From positions 145,745-209,744 of the forward strand of contig NZ_JAAVTK010000002.1 of the NCBI RefSeq assembly GCF_012275535.1: DNA of 64,000 nt, written 5' to 3'. This document shows, piece by piece, positions 51,499-60,248 of this stretch. Position numbers and translations under genes: made by a program. The notes beneath the pieces were generated by a model. That model made no database searches, was not told the origin of the DNA, and saw nothing but the letters and a program-made list of their open reading frames with translations. The number at the start of each line of letters is the position of its first letter. Position 1 is the first letter of the stretch. The stretch is from Hymenobacter artigasi. Its GTDB lineage: Bacteria > Bacteroidota > Bacteroidia > Cytophagales > Hymenobacteraceae.

Positions 51499-53742
51499 TT
51501 ATTCTGTTACCATCACCAGCTGCGTAGTTGCCAACCGTTGGTTATCGGCGTCCAGCACCAGGAAATAAATCCCTGCCGCGAGGCGCGGCAGGCTGCTCAG
51601 CACAAAAGTAGTGGAACCGGACGGATACGGTGTGGGAGCCAGCGGCACGGCCACCAGCCGGCCCAGGCCATCGTAGAGGCGCAGGCGGATGCACCGGGCT
51701 TCGGGCAGCGCAAGCCGTACCGATACCGGCCCGGCAGCCGGATTGGGAAACACGCTCATTGCCAATGCAACAGCAGCGGGAGCCGAAGCCACCGGTGCGG
51801 CCGACGACCGGCTCAGGCGCATGGCCTCGGCATAGGCTGGGCTGAGGCACAGGCTTGCCACAGCATGGTTGGGCTTAGGCGCGAGCAGCCCCGTGCAAGG
51901 TGCCGCCACCGGCCCCGGCCCCAGGTCCGGCACCTCAACCAGGGTGGCTGGATAGCGGGCCACCAGCAGCACCGGCTGAGCGGCCGGCACACCGGGCCGG
52001 CGCAGCTGCACCCATATTTTCACGCTCACGGCGCTGTCGGGGAGGAAACCGGCCGCGCAGTTCGCGGGCCCATCAAGGGTAAACACGCGGCCGGTCAGGC
52101 AGGTGGCGCTCACATAGTCGGTGCGCACCAAATGCTGCACGGGACCGGCCGGGTCATCGGTGAGGGGCACTGGGGCTTCGTAGGTGCCAAAGTTGCCGGG
52201 CGCGGGCGTGCCGGGATACGTATTGCCCCCCACCACCAGGGCCGCCCGGAAATCAGTCACTTCCAGGCCGGCGGCCGGATTCAGCGCGTATTCCAGGTCG
52301 GCGGGCAGGCGGAAGCGGTAGCGCAGGCGCGGCTGCCCGGCCGCGTCGCGAACGGGCTCGATGCTACGTTCCACCACGGGGCGACGCAACAGGCTCAGCA
52401 CGCCCAGCGCTTCGTTGTAGTAGGGGTAGCGGCTCGAATCGGCCCCCGCCGCAGCCCCCGGGGTAGCCAGGCGAATGGTGCCCAACGATACGTTGGGCGT
52501 GGAATACCCGCGCAGGCGGCTTCCCGTTTGGGCAAAGGCGCTGGGCTGCTGGACCGATACCGCCCCCGGTGCTGGCAGGTTGGCACTCAGCCCACCCAAG
52601 GTCAGAAAATCGAGCCCGTTGGTGAGGCGCTCGGTGCGGCTGTTTTGCAGGAAGCCCGCACTCAGAAAGCGGCGGCTGCCGGTGCTGGCATCGGCATCGC
52701 GAGCGTTAAACCAGTATCGGGCGGCCGAGTCGAGGGTCACAGCCAGGGCCTCGTCGTGGGTGCGGGCCTGCAGCCAGTCGCGCACGTTGCGCTGCTGGCT
52801 GGCCACCGCGCTGCTGGTATAGCCCGTTGTCAGAAATGCGCCCGGTACCTGGCCCACGTAGCCGAGCATGGGCAGGCCGCGCAGCGTAGAGCTCTGCACG
52901 TTACCAGCCCCGTAAGGCGACAATACCAGGCCGCTTATAGGCCCCGCAACGTTCACGCTGGGCAGGTTGTACACGGCCGTGGGATTACCGGGCACCCGGG
53001 GGTCGATGCCGACTACTTCCACCTCCAGCTCCGACCGAAATAAACAGGTGCACGGGTCATAGTCGAGCGGGAAATCAGCAAAAACCCACTTGCCTGATTG
53101 GTTCAAATGCTGCCCAACGCCCGTGAGCACGGCCGCCACGCCAGCCGGAGCATCGAGCAAGTCGGTAGCCGGAGCCGCCACCCGGTTTAGCAAACCCGAT
53201 TTCATGGCCAACCCCTGGCCGCTGGCAAAGCGCAGGCTAATAGAATGGTAGGAAAAGTCCCGCACCGGGTTAGCCTCGGCAGCAAAAACCCGCATAATCC
53301 CTGTAAACCGATGGTAAAGCACCAAGTAGAGGAGGCCTGCGCCGCCGAGCCGGGGTTGCCCCCGCTCGGTATAGCCCAGGTCGTAGGCCAGCAGCTCCCA
53401 GCCATTGGCGGGTAGGTCGCCGGCCCCCAGCAGGGCCGTTATCATGGCGTTGTCCGACTGCTGGTAGGGACTAAACTGGTCGTAGGCCACGCCCTGACCG
53501 GTACGGGGGTCGAGGCTATAGGCTTGGTAGTAGCGGTTGGCATAGGGCCCGGTGCCGCCCGGCGCAAACCAGTTGAAGAACGTGTTGCGGCGGTCGGGCC
53601 GGAGCGGGTTGGTGGGCTGGCTGGGGTCGGTGCTGATGCCAGTGGCCGGGCACGGACCGGTAGCCTGGGCCCGGGCCGCCAGTGGGCCTCCCAGCAACAG
53701 CAGTGCCAGCAGGCTCAACTGTTTCAGTAAGTGGTGTCGCAT
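51499..53742 (-). CDS. Secreted protein with type IX secretion sorting domain
   Basis: 747 aa from ATG 53742. Signal peptide (LKQLSLLALLLLGGPLAARA-Q). The body is beta-rich with many short strands and an esterase-free, kinase-free sequence in which I see no known catalytic motif. The last ~80 residues are a T9SS type A sorting domain: MSVFPNPAAGPVSVRLALPE, LRLYDGLGRLVAVPLA, LAAGIYFLVLDADNQRLATT. It should be moved across the outer membrane by the gliding-associated secretion system and attached to the surface or released. Confidence 0.87.
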   Translation of the reverse strand: MRHHLLKQLSLLALLLLGGPLAARAQATGPCPATGISTDPSQPTNPLRPDRRNTFFNWFAPGGTGPYANRYYQAYSLDPRTGQGVAYDQFSPYQQSDNAMITALLGAGDLPANGWELLAYDLGYTERGQPRLGGAGLLYLVLYHRFTGIMRVFAAEANPVRDFSYHSISLRFASGQGLAMKSGLLNRVAAPATDLLDAPAGVAAVLTGVGQHLNQSGKWVFADFPLDYDPCTCLFRSELEVEVVGIDPRVPGNPTAVYNLPSVNVAGPISGLVLSPYGAGNVQSSTLRGLPMLGYVGQVPGAFLTTGYTSSAVASQQRNVRDWLQARTHDEALAVTLDSAARYWFNARDADASTGSRRFLSAGFLQNSRTERLTNGLDFLTLGGLSANLPAPGAVSVQQPSAFAQTGSRLRGYSTPNVSLGTIRLATPGAAAGADSSRYPYYNEALGVLSLLRRPVVERSIEPVRDAAGQPRLRYRFRLPADLEYALNPAAGLEVTDFRAALVVGGNTYPGTPAPGNFGTYEAPVPLTDDPAGPVQHLVRTDYVSATCLTGRVFTLDGPANCAAGFLPDSAVSVKIWVQLRRPGVPAAQPVLLVARYPATLVEVPDLGPGPVAAPCTGLLAPKPNHAVASLCLSPAYAEAMRLSRSSAAPVASAPAAVALAMSVFPNPAAGPVSVRLALPEARCIRLRLYDGLGRLVAVPLAPTPYPSGSTTFVLSSLPRLAAGIYFLVLDADNQRLATTQLVMVTE

Positions 53743-53800
53743 CTTAGCTGATTGGGTAAAAATCAGGCGGCAAGTTACTATTTCGCAATCATGCAACTGC

Positions 53801-56800
53801 TCAAATCAGCGTGCAGACCTCCATATCCAGCTCTCTCATTTTTTCGATGAAGGTTTTGGGCTCAATCTGAAATCTGCGCGAGAACATATCCACCGCCAGG
53901 TGCTCATGCGGCTCCACAAACTGAATTTCCAGCCGCTTGGAGCCGGGCGCGTGCTCGATGGCTTCTTCCAGGCGGTCGAGCATGGGGGCGGTCACGGTGC
54001 GCAGGTCGAGGCGCACGCGCACGCCTTTACTGCGCTTTTCGGCCACGTCGGCGAGGGGTTCCATGGTCAGGATGCGCAGGTCCCACTGGTCCTGGGTGTG
54101 GCGGCGCAGCTCCTGCTTGAGCTTGACGTACATGGGTGGCACCTGCTCGTTGGGGTAGTTGCGCGGGTTGATGAGCGGGGCAAACTTGGTGTAGTCGTCG
54201 CGAAACAGGGCAGGGTTGATGCTCGTTTCGTAGTCCTCCAGGGTGAAGGTGCAGAAGGGCTGACCGGTTTTCGTGGTCTTGAATAACACGTTGTTAATCA
54301 GACCTGCCACGGCAATTTCCTTGTTCTTGATTTCATCGACCTTTTCCAACCCGCAGGTGCAATAGGCATCCAGCTCCAGCTTGAAGGCATCGAGCGGATG
54401 GCCGCTCAGGTAGAAGCCCACCACTTCCTTTTCGCGGCGCAGCTGCTCGGTTTTGCTCCAGGGCTCCATCTCATGGATTTTGGGCATGGGCGCGGCCACG
54501 GCTCCAAAAGCGCCCGCGCCAAACAGGCTGTGCTGCGCCGATTCCTTGGCCGCAGCGTGCTGCTGGCCCACTTTCATGGCCTTTTCGATGAGGTTCTGGT
54601 CGCCGGCCGGGGCATCCAGGTAGAGGCGGCGGTGCTTGTCGAAGCCGTCGAACGCGCCGGCCTGGGCCAGGCTTTCGAAGGTTTTCTTGTTCACGGTGCG
54701 CAGGTTCACGCGCTTGGCAAAGTCGAACACATCGGAGTAGCTGCCGCTGCTTTCGCGCTCCTGCACCATGCTTTCCACCGCGAGTTCGCCCGCGCCCTTC
54801 ACCGCGCCCATGCCGAAGCGAATGGCGCCTTCCTGGTTTACGTTGAATTTCAGCAGGCTTTCGTTCACATCGGGGCCCAGCACGGGCACGCCCTGCTTGC
54901 GGGCTTCCTCAATAAAAAAGGTCACCTTCTTGATGTCGCCCATGTTGTTGGTGAGCACGGCAGCCATGTACTCGGCCGGGTAGTTGGCCTTCAGATAACC
55001 CGTCTGGTACGCTACCACCGAGTAAGCCGCCGAGTGCGAGCGGTTGAAGCCGTACTCCGCGAATTTCTCCATTACGTCGAACACTTCGTTGGCTTTTTTG
55101 GCCAGGATGCCGTGCAAGTTTTTGGAGCCTTCGATGAATTTCTCGCGCTCCAGGGCCATCTTTTTCATGTCCTTTTTGCCCATGGCGCGGCGCAGCAAGT
55201 CGGCCCCGCCGAGGGAGTAGCCGGCCAGAATCTGGGCCGTCTGCATAATCTGTTCCTGATACACCATGATGCCCTGGCTGTATTCCAGGATGGGTTTCAG
55301 CAGCTCGTGCGGGTACACCACTTCCTCGCGGCCGTGCTTGCGGTTGATGAAGTTCGGGATGAACTGCATCGGGCCGGGCCGGTACAAGGCGTTCATGGCA
55401 ATCAAATCCTCGATATTGGTCGGCTTCAAGTCCTTGAGGTACTGGCGCATGCCCTCACTCTCGAACTGGAACGTGCCAATGGTATCGCCGCGCTGGTACA
55501 GGGCGTAGGTCTTCTCATCATCGAGCGGAATTTCGTCGATGTCGATTTTCACGCCGTGGTTGCGCTCAATCAGGCGCATGGCATCCACAATCACCGTCAG
55601 GGTTTTGAGGCCCAGAAAGTCCATTTTCAGCATCCCGGCGCTCTCAATCACCTTGCCGTCGAACTGCGTGATGAGCAGGTCAGAGTCCTTGGAGGTCGAA
55701 ACGGGAATGTACTTCGTGATGTCGTCGGGCGCGATAATCACGCCGGCGGCGTGAATGCCGGTGTTGCGCACCGAGCCTTCCAGCTGCGTGGCCAGGCGCA
55801 GAATCTGGCCCTTGAGGTTGTCGGGCGACTCGTCGCGCCGAATCATGTCCAGCTCCAGGTTTTCAGCGAACGCGCCGGCCAGGGTGGTACCGGGCTTGTC
55901 GGGCACCATTTTGGTGAGGTCGTTGGTCTGGGGCAGGGGCAGCTCCATGGCCCGCGCCACGTCCTTGATGGCCGACTTGGCGGCCATGGTGCCGAAGGTG
56001 ATAATCTGGGCCACCTGCGTCTTACCGTATTTTTCCACCACGTAGTCGATGACTTTCTGGCGGTTCACGTCGTCAAAGTCGATGTCGATATCGGGCATCG
56101 ACACGCGCTCGGGGTTCAGGAAACGCTCGAACAGCAGCGAATACTTGATGGGGTCGATGTTGGTGATGCCCACGCAGTAGGCCACCGCCGAGCCGGCCGC
56201 CGAGCCCCGGCCCGGCCCCACGGCCACGCCAATGTTGCGGCCGTGGTTGATGAAGTCCTGGGTGATGAGGAAGTAGCCCGCGAAGCCCATCGTCTGGATG
56301 ATGCGCAGCTCATAGTCAAGCCGTTCCTCCACTTCGGGGGTGCGGTCGGAATAGCGCGGCGGCTTGGTCATCGTCACGGTGCCGTTGCCGGCGCTGGGGC
56401 CGAAGGCACCCACGTAGGTCAGCTCACGCAGGAATTCGTCGGCGTTGGCAAAGGGCGCGGGAATGGGGAAGTTGGGCAGCAGAATGTCGCGGGCCAGCTT
56501 CGGGGGCGTGATTTTGTCGACAATCTCATTGGTATTGTCCACGCTCTCGGGCACGTCAATGAACAGCTCGTTCATCTGCGCCTGGTTCTTGAAGAAGAAC
56601 TGGTCGTTGGCAAAGCCGAAGCGGGTGTGCGGCTTGGGTTTCTGCAGCTCCTCGTCGATGCGGCGCAGCTGGCGCTGGGCGCGCTCGTCGCGGGAGTTGT
56701 CGCAGCGCAGGTTCTCGAGCAGGTCGTATTTCACTTCGCCCTGGCCGGTCATCAGGGTGTAGTAGTTGGTGTGAATATCGCCAATCGGGTTGCTCTGCTC

Positions 56801-57514
56801 CTCGCCGGTGTTCACGCACAGCAGCAGGTCGTGGGCCGCGTAGTCGGTCTGGTCCACGTAGTGCGAGTCGTTGGTACAGATGACCTTGACGTTGTACTTC
56901 CGGGCCAGGCGCAGCAGCACCTGGTTCACGTCTTCCTGGCTTTTGCCGGTGTTGTCGAAATTCATCAGGCCGTGGCGCTGGATTTCGATGTAGTAGTCCT
57001 CGCCGAACATATCGAGCCACCACTTCAGCTTTTCCTCAGCCTCGGCTTCGGTTTTAAAAAGAATGGTTTGCGGAATCTCGGCGCCGATGCAGCAGCTGGT
57101 GGCAATCAGGCCCTCGTGGTATTGTTCCAGCAGCTCCTTATCGATGCGCGGAAACTTGGAGTACACGCCCTCAATGAAGCTCAGCGAGCACAGCTTGCTC
57201 AGGTTGTGGTAGCCGGCCTGGTCCTTGGCCAGCAGCAGCTGGTGGTGGCGCTTATCCTTCTCCCCTTTCTCTTTGCTGAACGACTTTTTGTGGCGGTCCT
57301 CCACCAAATAAAACTCGCAGCCCACAATGGGCTTCACGTTGTACTTATTGGCCTCGGCCACGAAGTTGAACGCGCCGAACATGTTGCCGTGGTCGGTGAG
57401 GGCCACGGCGGGCATGCCATCGGCCTGCGCCTTCTTCATCAGCTTGCTGATGCTGGCCTGGCCGTCGAGCAGCGAGTATTGCGTGTGGCTGTGGAGGTGC
57501 GAGAAAACGGGCAT
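53801..57514 (-). CDS. dnaE: DNA polymerase III subunit alpha
   Basis: 1237 aa. The replicative polymerase. The N-terminal PHP domain has HLHSHTQYSLLDGQASISKL and AVALTDHGNMFGAFNF. The polymerase core carries GVAVGPGRGSAAGSAVAYCV and the catalytic aspartates in SMPDIDIDFDDVNRQKVIDY. The finger region (YRPGPMQFIPNFINRKHG, YQEQIMQTAQILAGYSLGGA, RAMGKKD) and a C-terminal OB domain (EIAVAGLINNVLFKTTKTGQ) follow. ATG 57514 is the natural start (MPVFSHLHSH). Confidence 0.97.
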   Translation of the reverse strand: MPVFSHLHSHTQYSLLDGQASISKLMKKAQADGMPAVALTDHGNMFGAFNFVAEANKYNVKPIVGCEFYLVEDRHKKSFSKEKGEKDKRHHQLLLAKDQAGYHNLSKLCSLSFIEGVYSKFPRIDKELLEQYHEGLIATSCCIGAEIPQTILFKTEAEAEEKLKWWLDMFGEDYYIEIQRHGLMNFDNTGKSQEDVNQVLLRLARKYNVKVICTNDSHYVDQTDYAAHDLLLCVNTGEEQSNPIGDIHTNYYTLMTGQGEVKYDLLENLRCDNSRDERAQRQLRRIDEELQKPKPHTRFGFANDQFFFKNQAQMNELFIDVPESVDNTNEIVDKITPPKLARDILLPNFPIPAPFANADEFLRELTYVGAFGPSAGNGTVTMTKPPRYSDRTPEVEERLDYELRIIQTMGFAGYFLITQDFINHGRNIGVAVGPGRGSAAGSAVAYCVGITNIDPIKYSLLFERFLNPERVSMPDIDIDFDDVNRQKVIDYVVEKYGKTQVAQIITFGTMAAKSAIKDVARAMELPLPQTNDLTKMVPDKPGTTLAGAFAENLELDMIRRDESPDNLKGQILRLATQLEGSVRNTGIHAAGVIIAPDDITKYIPVSTSKDSDLLITQFDGKVIESAGMLKMDFLGLKTLTVIVDAMRLIERNHGVKIDIDEIPLDDEKTYALYQRGDTIGTFQFESEGMRQYLKDLKPTNIEDLIAMNALYRPGPMQFIPNFINRKHGREEVVYPHELLKPILEYSQGIMVYQEQIMQTAQILAGYSLGGADLLRRAMGKKDMKKMALEREKFIEGSKNLHGILAKKANEVFDVMEKFAEYGFNRSHSAAYSVVAYQTGYLKANYPAEYMAAVLTNNMGDIKKVTFFIEEARKQGVPVLGPDVNESLLKFNVNQEGAIRFGMGAVKGAGELAVESMVQERESSGSYSDVFDFAKRVNLRTVNKKTFESLAQAGAFDGFDKHRRLYLDAPAGDQNLIEKAMKVGQQHAAAKESAQHSLFGAGAFGAVAAPMPKIHEMEPWSKTEQLRREKEVVGFYLSGHPLDAFKLELDAYCTCGLEKVDEIKNKEIAVAGLINNVLFKTTKTGQPFCTFTLEDYETSINPALFRDDYTKFAPLINPRNYPNEQVPPMYVKLKQELRRHTQDQWDLRILTMEPLADVAEKRSKGVRVRLDLRTVTAPMLDRLEEAIEHAPGSKRLEIQFVEPHEHLAVDMFSRRFQIEPKTFIEKMRELDMEVCTLI

Positions 57515-57525
57515 CGGGGGAGGGT

Positions 57526-57597
57526 TGAATGTTGAGGGCTGAGTTTTGAGTTTTCAGCTGATTTCAACTCAGCATTCAACCCTCAAAACTCAACCCT
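57526..57597. repeat. Inverted repeat upstream of dnaE, family F
   Basis: TTGAATGTTGAGGGCTGAGT... (from 57526) pairs imperfectly with ACTCAGCATTCAACCCTCAA and CTCAAAACTCAACCC to 57597. It may lie in the dnaE promoter or leader. Confidence 0.7.
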
Positions 57598-57720
57598 TCT
57601 GGTAAAGATACCCCCGGCCGGCGGGCATTGCCAAACCCCCAAAGCCTGCTGCCTGATTCCCTGATAGCTGCATTTATTTCGGCTTGCGGGCCGAAAGCCA
57701 CCTCCCCTTTTCGCGCTCTT

Positions 57721-60096
57721 TTATTTCGTCGCAGCCTGCACGCGCAGCACTTCGCCCAGCTTCACGGAGGCATCGGGCTTGTTGTTCCAGGCCTGCAGGT
57801 CGGCAATGGTTACCTGGTAGCGCCGGGCGATGCTATACAGCGTCTCGCCTTTCACAACGGTGTGCTGCACAGCCGCTTCGGCAGCCAGCGCGGATGGCGC
57901 GGCGGGGGACGCCGCCGCTGGAGCCGCTTTTTTCGGCACGTACAGCAGCGCCGGGTTTATTTGCCCGGCCGCGTGCGTGGCCGGCATCGGCGCAGGCGCT
58001 TTTACAGGTGCCGCTTTAGCCACCGGCGCTGGCTGCGGCTCAGCATTTTTCAGCGTCAGCACTTGGCCCGTAACCAGGCCATAAGGTGGAGCCAGCTGAT
58101 TGATGGCAATCAAGGTAGCGGGAGCAATATTATACAGGCGGCCCACGGAATACACCGTTTCGCGGGCTTCCACGCGGTGCGTTGCGTCGCTGGGAATGGC
58201 ACGCACGGATACAACAGCGGCGGGCTTTGGCGCGGGCGCGACAGCGGCGGGCAACGAGGCAGCTTCGGGCCGGGGCGCAACGGCAACTGGCGCGGCAACT
58301 ACAGCCGGAGCTGGCTTTGGTGAATAAACGGGCGCGGCCGGTGCAGCTACAGGCGCAGGCCGGACCGCCGCCGGGCGGCTGGCCACGGGGGCTGCTACGG
58401 TTGAGTCGGGCTGGCGCGGCTCGTCGGCCAGGGGTGCGGGGGCCGGGGCGGCAGCGGGCGGCGGCAGATAGGTTCTCTTAGCAAACGACGGCTGCGCGGG
58501 AATCGCTGCCGGAGCCGGGCGCGCCGGGACCGGCGCAGCTACTACCGGCGCGGGAGCAGGCGCTACCGCTGGCGGCGTCGCCGCAGCGGTGGTAGCCGTT
58601 TCCAGCGCCTCGCCCCAGCCGTCGGTGCTTTCGGTGGTGACGCGCTTGGTTTTGCCGGACTCATTTTTCACTTTGATTTTGACCTTCACTTTGCCATCGC
58701 CAGGAGACTCCGTGCGGCGGGCGGCCAGGGCTTCGTTGGCCTGGTCGACCAATATATCCGTCTCCGTTTCGGCGGCCGTGGTGGCTGCGCTGGGCCGCTC
58801 CAGGGCCACGCCTTCGGGCTGGGTGCGGTATTCGATGGCGGTTTCGCGGGGGCGGGTGTGCTGGAGCCACAGCACGCGGCCGGGCCGCAGCTCCTCGACA
58901 CGGGCCATGCGGTTTTTGCTGTAAATAGCCTTTTGGCGGATGCCGTATTTCTGGGCCACATCAAAAATCCGCTCGCCGGGCGAGAGGACGTGGTATGGCA
59001 CGGCGGCCACGTCGCGCTTTTTTTCCAGGAAATACGGCCGGCCGGTTACCACCTGGTCGAAGGCCGATAGCTCGTTGTGCTTCAAAAACTCGCCCAGGCG
59101 CTGGTGGCCCCGGCGGGCCAGGTCGGCCATGGTTTCGCCGGGCAGGGCGATGAGGGCGCGCAGCTTGTTGAGGCGCACCTCGGCGGTATTGGCGGCCACG
59201 GTGGGGGCATTTAGAAGCTGGCCCCGGCTTTGCAGGCGCTGGTTGGCCACAATGCCGGCGGCCTGGGTCACATCGCCCACCGGCACGATGAGCGTGTAGG
59301 GTTTATCGGCGGGCACGGTGGCGGCCAGCAGCCAATGGTTGTGGGTGACCAGCGCGCCCGAGTCGACGTGCAGCGTGAGGGCCTGGGCATAAAGCGTTTG
59401 GCCGGCCACGGCGGGAAACTCCTGGAGCAGCAGCTTTGGCCGGGGGTTGAGTCCGCAGGATGGCTCAAAGGCGATTTTTTGGGCCAGAAACATCAGCACG
59501 TAGGGCGACGTGGCCTCGGTGATGGCCATTTCGGTGGCGTCCGCATCGGTAGGTAGGGTGTAGGGTTTCACGCCGCCCAGGCCGGTGTAGTAGCTCAACA
59601 GGGCGTTCATCCAGTTGTGCAGGCTGGCGTTGCTGCGGGTGAGGTAGCGGGCGGCGGCGCGGGTGCTGGTGGTGAGGTGCTGGCGCTCATCTACGGCATC
59701 GTTCACGCTCAGGCCCAAGCCAGTGGCCGTTTCCTGCTTCAGCTGCCAGTAGCCCACGGCCTCGTGGTTGCTGCGCGCATTGCCCAGCAGGGCGCTTTCC
59801 TGGAGGGCCAGGTAGCGGAAATCAAGCGGCACGCCTTCCTCCTTCAGCACCCGGTCGATGATGGGAAACGAGGCATCGGCCAAATCAACCCGCGCCTGGA
59901 AGGAGGGCTGGTGGCGGCACAGGCCGTCGGCTTTTTGCTGAACCAGGCGCTGGGCTTCTTCGCTGAGAACGAGGTGAATGCCGGCCACGTCCATGGCGGC
60001 GGGCACGTCGGGGTGCGGGCGGGGGGCCAGCGGCTGAGCGGCCAGCGAGCCCGTCAACGTCAGTAAAATCCCCAGCAGCAGAATCGAATTTCGCAT
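57721..60096 (-). CDS. LysM-containing lytic transglycosylase (MltD-like)
   Basis: 791 aa from ATG 60096. Signal peptide (LLLGILLTLTGSLAA-Q). An SLT-like domain follows with the catalytic glutamate in YLALQESALLGNARSNHEAV and GYWQLKQETATGLGL. One LysM module lies mid-protein (YHVLSPGERIFDVAQKYGIR) and two at the C-terminus (HRVEARETVYSVGRLYNIAP, HTVVKGETLYSIARRYQVTI), with long Ala/Pro/Val-rich linkers between. It should bind and cleave peptidoglycan glycan chains in the periplasm. The catalytic region is shortened relative to MltD, so some caution is due. Confidence 0.88.
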   Translation of the reverse strand: MRNSILLLGILLTLTGSLAAQPLAPRPHPDVPAAMDVAGIHLVLSEEAQRLVQQKADGLCRHQPSFQARVDLADASFPIIDRVLKEEGVPLDFRYLALQESALLGNARSNHEAVGYWQLKQETATGLGLSVNDAVDERQHLTTSTRAAARYLTRSNASLHNWMNALLSYYTGLGGVKPYTLPTDADATEMAITEATSPYVLMFLAQKIAFEPSCGLNPRPKLLLQEFPAVAGQTLYAQALTLHVDSGALVTHNHWLLAATVPADKPYTLIVPVGDVTQAAGIVANQRLQSRGQLLNAPTVAANTAEVRLNKLRALIALPGETMADLARRGHQRLGEFLKHNELSAFDQVVTGRPYFLEKKRDVAAVPYHVLSPGERIFDVAQKYGIRQKAIYSKNRMARVEELRPGRVLWLQHTRPRETAIEYRTQPEGVALERPSAATTAAETETDILVDQANEALAARRTESPGDGKVKVKIKVKNESGKTKRVTTESTDGWGEALETATTAAATPPAVAPAPAPVVAAPVPARPAPAAIPAQPSFAKRTYLPPPAAAPAPAPLADEPRQPDSTVAAPVASRPAAVRPAPVAAPAAPVYSPKPAPAVVAAPVAVAPRPEAASLPAAVAPAPKPAAVVSVRAIPSDATHRVEARETVYSVGRLYNIAPATLIAINQLAPPYGLVTGQVLTLKNAEPQPAPVAKAAPVKAPAPMPATHAAGQINPALLYVPKKAAPAAASPAAPSALAAEAAVQHTVVKGETLYSIARRYQVTIADLQAWNNKPDASVKLGEVLRVQAATK

Positions 60097-60248
60097 AAAC
60101 AACCCCGGGCCGGCAGCAGCTACCGCAGCAGCGTTCGACCCGGAAGCTACAAAGAACCTGATTTTTGCGCAAACAGCGGGCCGGTCATGGGGCAGAGAAA
60201 CGTCATGCTGAGCGCATTTTATTGCTTTCGCTCCGGAAAATCCGGCCC

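Noticed and set aside
54398..57535. 1045-codon open frame opposite dnaE
   Set aside because: It mirrors the dnaE codons on the other strand; the protein is rich in His, Val, Gly and Ala without domains. Long antisense frames are expected in GC-rich genes.
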